In this document: in pieces, positions 26,679-33,775 of the stretch | How positions within the stretch are numbered: position 1 is the stretch's first letter | How the letters are laid out: the number at the start of each line of letters is the position of its first letter | Made by a program: the position numbers and the translations under genes | The notes under the pieces: generated by a model | Seen by the model: only the letters and a program-made list of their open reading frames with translations | The model's database searches: none | What the model was told of the DNA's origin: nothing | DNA from: Polaribacter sp. WD7 | GTDB taxonomy: Bacteria; Bacteroidota; Bacteroidia; Flavobacteriales; Flavobacteriaceae | DNA length: 64,000 nt | Reading direction: 5' to 3' | NCBI RefSeq assembly: GCF_003335085.1 | Contig: NZ_QPEJ01000017.1 | Coordinates: forward strand, 124,001 to 188,000

Positions 26679-29000
26679 TTGAGTAATTATTTAGATTCTT
26701 TAAACGAGGCGCAAAAACAGGCTGTTTTACAAAAAGACGGTCCAATGATTATAATTGCTGGTGCGGGTTCTGGTAAAACACGTGTATTAACTTACAGAAT
26801 AGCACATTTAATGCAACAAGGTGTAGATTCATTTAACATTTTATCGCTCACATTTACAAATAAAGCGGCAAGAGAAATGAAAGAAAGAATTGCTACAGTT
26901 GTTGGGGTAAGTGAAGCCAAAAATTTGTGGATGGGAACATTTCACTCGGTTTTTGCAAGAATTTTACGTTCTGAAGCAGATAAACTAGGGTTTCCTTCTA
27001 ACTTCACAATTTATGATACACAAGATTCAGTTCGTTTAATTACGGCTATTATTAAAGAATTAAACTTAGACAAAGAACGTTACAAACCGAAACAAATCTT
27101 AGGAAGAATATCGTCTTTTAAAAACAGTTTGGTTACAGTTAGAGCTTATTTTAACAATCCAGACTTGCAAGAAGCAGATATGCACGCTAGTAGGCCAAAA
27201 GTGGGTGATATTTACAAAGAATACGTAGATAGATGTTTTAAAGCAGGAGCAATGGATTTTGATGATTTATTGCTGAGAACCAACGAATTGTTAGCGCGTT
27301 TTCCTGATGTTTTGGCAAAGTATCAAGATAGATTTAGATATATAATGGTAGATGAGTATCAAGATACCAATCATTCTCAATACATTATTGTACGTGCTTT
27401 AGCAGATAAATTTGGTAATATTTGTGTGGTAGGAGACGACTCTCAGAGTATCTATAGTTTTAGAGGAGCAAATATTCAAAATATTTTAAATTTTCAAAAA
27501 GACTATCCAGATGTTAAAACATTTAAGCTAGAGCAAAATTATAGATCAACCAAAAACATTGTAAACGCAGCAAATTCTGTAATTTCTAGAAACAAAACAA
27601 AGTTAGATAAAGAGGTTTGGACAAGCAATGACCCTGGAGATTCTATAAACGTAATGCGTACAATTTCTGATGGAGAAGAAGGGCGTTTTGTAGCGCAATC
27701 TATTTGGGAAAATATGATGAATCATCAATTAAAACCAGATGATTTTTGCGTATTGTATAGAACAAATTCGCAATCTAGAGCTATTGAAGATGCACTAAGA
27801 AAAAAGAATATTGATTATAAAATATATGGCGGAATTTCATTCTACCAAAGAAAAGAAATTAAAGATATTTTATCTTATTTAAGAATTCTTATCAACCCAA
27901 ATGATGAAGAAGCCTTAAAAAGAATAATTAATTACCCTGCTCGTGGAATCGGAGCAACAACCATAGATAGATTAACCATTGCTGCAAATCATTATAAGAA
28001 ATCAATTTTTGATATCATAAAATATATAGATAAGATTGATATTAATATCAATTCTGGAACTAAAAACAAGCTACAGAATTTTATGAATATGATTTTGCGT
28101 TTTCAAATTGAATCGCAAACAAAAAACGCTTTTCAAATTGCAGAAGAAGTTGTAAAACAAATACGTTTAATAAAAGATTTAGAAAAAGACGGAACACCAG
28201 AAGCAGTTAGTAAGGTAGAAAATGTTCAAGAATTGTTAAACGGAATTAAAGATTTTATTACAGATAAAATAGAACAAGGAGAAGACGCATCATTAACATC
28301 ATTTTTAGAAGATGTAGCTCTAGCAACAGATTTTGACAGTAAGAAAGATGATGAAAAACCAACCGTTTCTTTAATGACTATTCATCAATCTAAAGGTTTA
28401 GAATACCAATATGTTTATATTGTAGGTTTAGAAGAAAATTTGTTTCCTTCTGCCATGAGTATGAATACTAGAAGCGAATTAGAAGAAGAACGTAGGCTAT
28501 TTTATGTGGCATTAACCAGAGCAGAAAAAGTAGCCTATTTATCTTATGCCCAAACACGGTATAGGTGGGGTAAATTGGTAGATGCAGAACCAAGTCGTTT
28601 TTTAGAAGAGATTGATGATCAGTTTTTGCATTACATTACGCCAAAAGTACCAGAGCCCTCTATAAATAGGTTTGTAGATGCTAGTTTGTTTGATGATGCG
28701 CCAAAAGGAATACGTTTTCAAAAACCCATTCAACGCAAGAAAAAAGAAAGAGAAATACTCAAGAAAAAAGATATTGTAATTCCAAAAAATCTAAAAAAAG
28801 TTACACAAGTAAACACCAAAACAAATTTGTTTGATACAGATGTAGTTGTCGGTAATGTTGTAGAGCATAATAGATTTGGTACAGGAAAAGTACTTTCTTT
28901 AGAAGGTAAAGGCCCAAATAAAAAAGCAGAAATTCAATTTGGTACTGTTGGTAAAAAGAAATTATTACTCCAGTTTGCAAAATTGAAAGTCATTGGATAA
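26679..29000 (+). CDS. UvrD/PcrA-type superfamily 1 DNA helicase
   Basis: This ATP-dependent 3'-5' helicase of 773 residues acts in nucleotide-excision or mismatch repair and removes recombination intermediates. The family N-terminus (NEAQKQAVLQKDGPMIIIAG), Walker A AGAGSGKT, Walker B DEYQDTN, motif III GDDSQSIYSFRG, motif IV QNYRST and motif VI YVALTRAEK are all visible. The C-terminal part has a Tudor-like end (VVEHNRFGTGKVLSLEGKG). The start codon is TTG at 26679, because that reading gives the expected family start and no ATG is near. UvrD and PcrA cannot be told apart here. Confidence 0.93.
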   Translation: MSNYLDSLNEAQKQAVLQKDGPMIIIAGAGSGKTRVLTYRIAHLMQQGVDSFNILSLTFTNKAAREMKERIATVVGVSEAKNLWMGTFHSVFARILRSEADKLGFPSNFTIYDTQDSVRLITAIIKELNLDKERYKPKQILGRISSFKNSLVTVRAYFNNPDLQEADMHASRPKVGDIYKEYVDRCFKAGAMDFDDLLLRTNELLARFPDVLAKYQDRFRYIMVDEYQDTNHSQYIIVRALADKFGNICVVGDDSQSIYSFRGANIQNILNFQKDYPDVKTFKLEQNYRSTKNIVNAANSVISRNKTKLDKEVWTSNDPGDSINVMRTISDGEEGRFVAQSIWENMMNHQLKPDDFCVLYRTNSQSRAIEDALRKKNIDYKIYGGISFYQRKEIKDILSYLRILINPNDEEALKRIINYPARGIGATTIDRLTIAANHYKKSIFDIIKYIDKIDININSGTKNKLQNFMNMILRFQIESQTKNAFQIAEEVVKQIRLIKDLEKDGTPEAVSKVENVQELLNGIKDFITDKIEQGEDASLTSFLEDVALATDFDSKKDDEKPTVSLMTIHQSKGLEYQYVYIVGLEENLFPSAMSMNTRSELEEERRLFYVALTRAEKVAYLSYAQTRYRWGKLVDAEPSRFLEEIDDQFLHYITPKVPEPSINRFVDASLFDDAPKGIRFQKPIQRKKKEREILKKKDIVIPKNLKKVTQVNTKTNLFDTDVVVGNVVEHNRFGTGKVLSLEGKGPNKKAEIQFGTVGKKKLLLQFAKLKVIG

Positions 29001-29137
29001 AAATCATCCCATAACTAAAAATAAATTGCTATTTTGCGATATAAATAACTACAAAGTATAAATTGTCAGTTCTAGTGTTTTCTTTTGATTGAAATGAAAA
29101 AGAAAATGTATCGAGAACACACTTCAAAAATAAATAA

Positions 29138-29782
29138 ATGACATTCGATTTAGAATACAACTCAGAGAGAACCCTAATGATAATTCCAGAATATGGAAGA
29201 CATATACAAAAATTAGTCAACCATTGCATTGCTTTAGAAACCAAAGAAGAGCGTAATAAAATGGCACAAGCTATAGTAGATGTAATGGGTAATTTACAAC
29301 CACATCTACGTGACGTACCAGATTTTAAACATAAATTGTGGGATCAGCTTTTCATCATGGCAGATTTTAATTTAGATGTAGATTCACCTTATCCAGAACC
29401 ATCTAAAGAAGAGTTGCAAGAAAAGCCAGAACCTTTGGCATACCCAAAAGCAGCTTCAAAATACCGTTATTATGGTAAAAATATTCAAACCATGATAGAC
29501 GTTGCTTTAAGTTGGGAAGATGGAGATATGAAAGAAGCTTTGGTATTTACCATAGCAAATCATATGAAAAAATGCTACTTAAATTGGAATAAAGACACCG
29601 TTGATGATGCTGTTATTTTTAAACACTTGTATGATTTGTCTGATGGTAAGATAGATCTAAGAAATACAGAAGAAGATTTAACAGACAGCAAAAACTTGTT
29701 AAGAAAAAGAAACACACAAGGTCAAAACCATTCTAAAAATAACAATAAGAAACATCACAATAATAAAAATAGAAAAAGATAA
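29138..29782 (+). CDS. DUF4290 family protein
   Basis: The protein has 214 residues. The N-terminal 190 residues are the Bacteroidetes-specific DUF4290 domain (MTFDLEYNSERTLMIIPEYG, VDVMGNLQPHLRDVPDFKHK, LWDQLFIMADF). The last 25 or so residues are a very basic Lys/Asn/His tail, which suggests nucleic-acid contact; this is inference. It precedes murA by 6 bp, an arrangement I recall as conserved in flavobacteria. The function is not known. Confidence 0.88.
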   Translation: MTFDLEYNSERTLMIIPEYGRHIQKLVNHCIALETKEERNKMAQAIVDVMGNLQPHLRDVPDFKHKLWDQLFIMADFNLDVDSPYPEPSKEELQEKPEPLAYPKAASKYRYYGKNIQTMIDVALSWEDGDMKEALVFTIANHMKKCYLNWNKDTVDDAVIFKHLYDLSDGKIDLRNTEEDLTDSKNLLRKRNTQGQNHSKNNNKKHHNNKNRKR

Positions 29783-29788
29783 AACTAA

Positions 29789-31099
29789 ATGGCATCATTT
29801 AAAATAGAAGGTGGTCATAAATTAAACGGAACCATCACACCACAGGGAGCAAAAAATGAAGTTTTACAAATTCTTTGTGCGGTTTTATTAACTCCAGAAA
29901 GAGTTTTTGTACACAATGTTCCTGATATTATTGATGTAAATAAACTTATTTTTATTTTAGGAGAATTAGGGGTTAAGGTAGAAAGATTAGGCACTAATTC
30001 TTATGCTTTTCAAGCAGATGAAATTGATTTACCTTATTTAGAATCAGATAATTTTAAAAGAGATGGAAGCTCCTTAAGAGGTTCTATAATGATTGTTGGT
30101 CCTTTGCTAGCGCGTTTTGGTAAAGGTTACATTCCAAGACCAGGAGGAGACAAAATTGGAAGAAGAAGATTAGATACCCATTTTGAAGGATTCATTAGAT
30201 TAGGTGCAAAATTTAGATACAATAAAGAAGAAAAGTTTTATGGAGTAGAAGCAGAAGAACTTTTTGGTACAGACATGTTGTTAGATGAGGCCTCAGTTAC
30301 AGGAACAGCCAACATAATCATGGCAGCCGTTTTTGCAACAGGAACAACAACCATCTACAATGCAGCATGCGAGCCCTATATTCAACAATTGTGTAAAATG
30401 TTGAATGCTATGGGCGCAAAAATAGAAGGTGTAGGCTCTAATTTACTTAAAATTACAGGTGTCAACAGTCTCATCGGTTGTACACATACTGTGTTACCAG
30501 ACATGATAGAAATAGGATCTTGGATTGGTGTTGCGGTAATGACTAAATCAGAACTCACCATTAAAAATGTAAGTTGGGACAACCTTGGGCAAATACCCAA
30601 TGTCTTTAGAAAATTAGGAATTCAATTAGAAAAACAAGGAGACGACATTTACATTCCGGCACAAGAATCATATCAAATACAAAATTACATAGATGGTTCT
30701 GTTTTAACCGTAGCAGACGCACCTTGGCCGGGGTTTACACCAGACTTGTTAAGTATTGTTTTGGTAATTGCAACACAAGCAAAAGGTACTGTTTTAATAC
30801 ATCAAAAAATGTTTGAAAGTAGATTGTTTTTTGTAGACAAGCTAATAGATATGGGCGCAAAAGTAATTCTGTGTGACCCTCATAGAGCAACCGTAATTGG
30901 GCACGATTTTCAATCGCAATTAAAAGCAACAAAAATGACTTCACCAGACATTAGAGCAGGTATTTCGTTATTAATTGCAGCACTTTCTGCAAACGGTACA
31001 AGCATAATCAACAATATAGAGCAAATAGACAGAGGTTATGAAAACATAGAAGCCCGTTTAAAATCTATTGGTGCTAAAATAGAAAGGATAGAAGATTAG
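29789..31099 (+). CDS. murA: UDP-N-acetylglucosamine 1-carboxyvinyltransferase, Asp-type active site
   Basis: This cytoplasmic enzyme adds enolpyruvate from PEP to UDP-GlcNAc, the first committed step of peptidoglycan synthesis. The protein has 436 residues. Marks are the N-terminal GAKNEVLQIL block, the KRDGSSLRGSIMIVGPLLARFG block and the active-site loop RPGGDKIGRRRLD. The loop residue that is Cys115 in E. coli, the target of fosfomycin, is Asp121 here. Asp in this place is known from Mycobacterium and Chlamydia and makes the enzyme insensitive. It follows the DUF4290 gene by 6 bp and is followed by a repeat and a terminator. Confidence 0.95.
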   Translation: MASFKIEGGHKLNGTITPQGAKNEVLQILCAVLLTPERVFVHNVPDIIDVNKLIFILGELGVKVERLGTNSYAFQADEIDLPYLESDNFKRDGSSLRGSIMIVGPLLARFGKGYIPRPGGDKIGRRRLDTHFEGFIRLGAKFRYNKEEKFYGVEAEELFGTDMLLDEASVTGTANIIMAAVFATGTTTIYNAACEPYIQQLCKMLNAMGAKIEGVGSNLLKITGVNSLIGCTHTVLPDMIEIGSWIGVAVMTKSELTIKNVSWDNLGQIPNVFRKLGIQLEKQGDDIYIPAQESYQIQNYIDGSVLTVADAPWPGFTPDLLSIVLVIATQAKGTVLIHQKMFESRLFFVDKLIDMGAKVILCDPHRATVIGHDFQSQLKATKMTSPDIRAGISLLIAALSANGTSIINNIEQIDRGYENIEARLKSIGAKIERIED

Positions 31100-31194
31100 T
31101 TTTTGAGAAGCTATTTCCCGCTTTCCATTATATCTTTTTCTCGTACCTCAAAAAAGGATGCCATTGCAATCGGGGCTAAACCTATTTGCTAGCT
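31099..31194 (+). repeat. Dispersed intergenic repeat, family A, copy 2
   Basis: This segment begins at the murA stop codon and matches 4879-4972 in order and spacing (GAAGCTATTTCC, GCTTTCCA, AAAAAAGGATG, GGGCTAAAC). It lies between the stop codon and the terminator, so it is transcribed as the 3' untranslated region of the murA mRNA. Confidence 0.8.
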
Positions 31195-31210
31195 TAAAGA
31201 GAATGAAACA

Positions 31211-31240
31211 AAAATAGTGTCAACTTGACACTATTTTTTT
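31211..31240 (+). terminator. Terminator of the uvrD-murA region
   Basis: AAAATAGTGTCAA and TTGACACTATTTTTTT form a perfect tight hairpin with a T-run, 112 bp after the murA stop and 53 bp before the grpE ATG. Confidence 0.85.
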
Positions 31241-31292
31241 ATTGGCAACATTTTTGCCCATAAATTGTGTACAATTTAACGATTACATACAA

Positions 31293-31838
31293 ATGAGTCA
31301 GAAAGAAAATATACAAGAAGAAGAAATAAAAAAAGAACAAGAAACTGCACAAGTAGAAGAAAATCAAACCGTTGAAGAAGAGGTTGCTACAGAAGAACCT
31401 ACAGCAGAAGAATTAATTCAAGTAGAAAAAGATAAATTCTTACGCTTGTTTGCAGAGTTTGAAAACTACAAAAAAAGAACTTCTAGAGAAAGAATAGAGC
31501 TCTTTAAAACAGCAGGTCAAGAATTAATGACGGCTTTACTGCCAATTATGGATGATTTTGACAGAGGTTTGGCAGAAATAAAAAAAGCCAAAGACAAAGA
31601 ACTGTTAAAAGGTATGCAATTGATAAGCGATAAGTTAAAAAACACGCTTACCCAAAAAGGATTAACAGCAATAGAAGTTAATGCTGGCGATACTTTTGAT
31701 GCAGAAATTCATGAAGCAATTACTCAAATACCAGCACCGTCAGAAGATTTAAAAAGTAAAGTAATAGATTGTGTAGAAAAAGGGTACAAATTAGGAGACA
31801 AAATTATACGTTACCCCAAAGTAGTTATAGGACAATAA
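31293..31838 (+). CDS. grpE: GrpE nucleotide-exchange factor
   Basis: GrpE releases ADP from DnaK in the Hsp70 cycle. From the ATG at 31293 the protein is 181 residues. It has an acidic, Glu-rich N-terminal tail (first 45 residues), a long helix (FLRLFAEFENYKKRTSRER) and the C-terminal beta-domain block (KGYKLGDKIIRYPKVVIG). A TTG reading that begins at 31242 would overlap the edge of the upstream terminator and is rejected. dnaJ follows after 80 bp that contain a small tandem repeat. dnaK is not in the window. Confidence 0.94.
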   Translation: MSQKENIQEEEIKKEQETAQVEENQTVEEEVATEEPTAEELIQVEKDKFLRLFAEFENYKKRTSRERIELFKTAGQELMTALLPIMDDFDRGLAEIKKAKDKELLKGMQLISDKLKNTLTQKGLTAIEVNAGDTFDAEIHEAITQIPAPSEDLKSKVIDCVEKGYKLGDKIIRYPKVVIGQ

Positions 31839-31883
31839 TACAAATAACAATGTACAATTATCAATTACAAATTTGGTAAATCG

Positions 31884-31912
31884 CCAATTGCTAATTGCTA
31901 ATTGCTAATTGA
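31884..31912 (+). repeat. 7-bp tandem repeat between grpE and dnaJ
   Basis: The unit GCTAATT is repeated about three and a half times after GCCAATT. It lies 6 bp before the dnaJ ATG, in the likely ribosome-binding stretch. Confidence 0.7.
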
Positions 31913-31918
31913 TTAAAG

Positions 31919-33052
31919 ATGGCAAAACAAGACTTTTACGAAATTTTAGGCATTTCAAAATCAGCTTCTCAAGCAGAAATAAAAAAAGCCTACAGAAAAA
32001 TGGCAATCAAATATCACCCAGATAAAAACCCAGGAGATACAACTGCCGAAGAAAACTTTAAAAAAGCAGCAGAAGCTTATGAAGTTTTGAGTGATGAGAA
32101 CAAGAAGGCTCGTTACGATCAATACGGTCACGCAGCTTTTGACGGCCCTCAAGGAGGAGGTGGCTTCGGTGGCGGAGGTATGAATATGGACGATATATTT
32201 AGCCAATTTGGAGATATTTTTGGTGGCGGAGGTTTTGGCGGCGGTTTTGGCGGTTTTGGTGGCGGAGGTCAACAGCAAGCCAGAGTTAAAGGAAGTAATA
32301 TGCGTATTCGCGTAAAGTTAACTTTAGAAGAAATTGCCAAAGGTGTAGAAAAGAAAGTAAAAGTTAGAAGAAAAATACAAGCAAGTGATGTTACATACAA
32401 AACATGTACAACTTGTAATGGTTCAGGTCAACAAATGCGAGTTACAAATACTATTTTAGGTAGAATGCAAACAGCAACAACTTGTGGTACTTGTTCTGGT
32501 GCAGGAGAAATTTTAGACAAAAAACCTAACGGAGCAGATGCACAAGGTTTAATAGTAGAAGAGGAAACTGTGTCTATAAATATCCCAGCTGGTGTTACAG
32601 AAGGAGTTCAATTAAAAGTAGGAGGTAAGGGTAATGAGGCCCCAGGAAAAAACTCAATATCAGGAGACTTATTGGTTTTAATAGAAGAAATTCCGCATGA
32701 AACACTTAAAAGAGAAGGTACAAATATACATTATGACATGTATGTAAATTTTTCTGAAGCAGTTTTAGGAACTAGTAAAGAAGTAGAAACAGTAACAGGA
32801 AAAGTAAAAATTAAGATAGAAGCTGGTACACAGTCAGGCAAAATACTAAGATTAAAGGGTAAAGGATTACCAAGTATAGAACGTTATGGTACAGGTGATT
32901 TCTTAATTCATATAAATGTCTGGACGCCTCAAGAACTTAATAAAGAACAAAGACAGTTTTTTGAAAAAATGTCTGACAATGAGAACTTCACGCCAAGTCC
33001 TAACAAATCAGATAAATCATTTTTCGAAAAAGTAAAAGATATGTTTTCATAA
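31919..33052 (+). CDS. dnaJ: DnaJ co-chaperone with a reduced zinc-finger domain
   Basis: DnaJ delivers substrates to DnaK and stimulates its ATPase. The protein has 377 residues. The J-domain has the HPD motif (IKYHPDKNPG, about residues 30-39). A Gly/Phe-rich linker covers about 74-120. The zinc region holds only two CxxCxGxG-type motifs (CTTCNGSG and CGTCSGAG) instead of the usual four, so the first zinc site is missing. The two substrate-binding beta domains and the C-terminal dimer end (EKVKDMFS) are present. This reduced form is, from memory, usual in Flavobacteriaceae. Confidence 0.94.
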   Translation: MAKQDFYEILGISKSASQAEIKKAYRKMAIKYHPDKNPGDTTAEENFKKAAEAYEVLSDENKKARYDQYGHAAFDGPQGGGGFGGGGMNMDDIFSQFGDIFGGGGFGGGFGGFGGGGQQQARVKGSNMRIRVKLTLEEIAKGVEKKVKVRRKIQASDVTYKTCTTCNGSGQQMRVTNTILGRMQTATTCGTCSGAGEILDKKPNGADAQGLIVEEETVSINIPAGVTEGVQLKVGGKGNEAPGKNSISGDLLVLIEEIPHETLKREGTNIHYDMYVNFSEAVLGTSKEVETVTGKVKIKIEAGTQSGKILRLKGKGLPSIERYGTGDFLIHINVWTPQELNKEQRQFFEKMSDNENFTPSPNKSDKSFFEKVKDMFS

Positions 33053-33100
33053 CAAATATGAAATTCTTAAAAATATGTATATATTTTTTCAAAATATTTT

Positions 33101-33203
33101 TTTGTAACAAAAAATAATATATATTTGTCACGTTATTGAGAAATCAATAACACTTTTTCTTTTTCATAGCAATTTTCCCACTCAATTTTGAGTGGGTTTT
33201 TTT
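33101..33203 (+). ncRNA. Candidate small RNA with its own promoter box and terminator
   Basis: A TATATTTG box (33120-33127, with TTTG at 33101-33104) is followed by a perfect hairpin GTTATTGA-GAAA-TCAATAAC (33132-33151) and a terminator hairpin with a T-run (33177-33203). The transcript would be about 70 nt with no open reading frame. It may instead be the 3' end of the dnaJ mRNA. The spacing between the two promoter boxes is 15 nt, slightly short. Confidence 0.45.
33177..33203 (+). terminator. Rho-independent terminator before rnpB
   Basis: CCCACTCAA and TTGAGTGGG form a 9-bp stem followed by seven T. It ends the dnaJ transcript and the candidate small RNA. Confidence 0.85.
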
Positions 33204-33233
33204 ATGAAGATAATTAGTAAAATATAAATAATT

Positions 33234-33532
33234 AGCAGACTTATCTTATCGTCTCAAACTAGTTTTGAGAAGGAAAGTCCGGACACCAAAGAGTAAGCAT
33301 AGCGGATAACATCCGTCCAACGTAAGTTGAGGACAAGTGCAACAGAAAGTACGTACAGTTAGGCTGTAGTGAAACCAGGTAAACTCTATGCGGTGCAATG
33401 CCATGTATATTAGAGCTTGAGAGCTACTCGCTCGATTCTAAAGGGTAGGCAGATTGACCTTAAAAGTAATTTTAAGGCTAGATAAATGATAAGAACCTTT
33501 TTAAGGATACAGAATTCGGCTTATTAGTCTGC
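33234..33532 (+). ncRNA. rnpB: RNase P RNA (bacterial class A)
   Basis: This is the catalytic RNA that matures the 5' ends of tRNAs. Diagnostic blocks are GAGGAAAGTCCGGACACC near the 5' end, the ACAGAAAG block, GAAACCAGGTAAACTC, and the 3' closing block ACAGAATTCGGCTTA. The ends AGCAGACTTA and TTAGTCTGCT pair as helix P1 and are followed by a T-run that can serve as terminator. At about 299 nt it is compact. Confidence 0.95.
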
Positions 33533-33681
33533 TTTTTTATTTAACATTTAAAGATTTATCAAATAAACCTATAAAAAGACTCGTTTTTATAGATTAAATT
33601 CAGTGTTTGTTTAAATATCCTTTTTTTATTCATTAATTGTTGCATTTTATTAATTATACTTTAAAATTAATATAAAAAATG

Positions 33682-33689
33682 TATGTTTG
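33682..33689 (+). promoter_or_regulatory. Predicted -7 box of acnB
   Basis: TATGTTTG followed by C is an exact TAnnTTTGC box. Transcription would start near 33695, about 80 nt before the acnB ATG at 33776. Confidence 0.5.
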
Positions 33690-33775
33690 CTTCACTAAAA
33701 TAAACATCAACCAGAACCTTTATACTTCATCTAAAATGTAGGTATTAAGATTCAATGAAACAAAAGATTTCTTTC

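Noticed and set aside
31242..31292. TTG start giving a longer GrpE
   Set aside because: It begins right at the end of the murA terminator and adds residues not found in GrpE proteins.
31961..32278. Minus-strand frame of 105 codons over dnaJ
   Set aside because: It is the antisense shadow of the DnaJ J-domain and Gly-rich region; the Thr/Ser/Ala-rich content comes from Gly codons.
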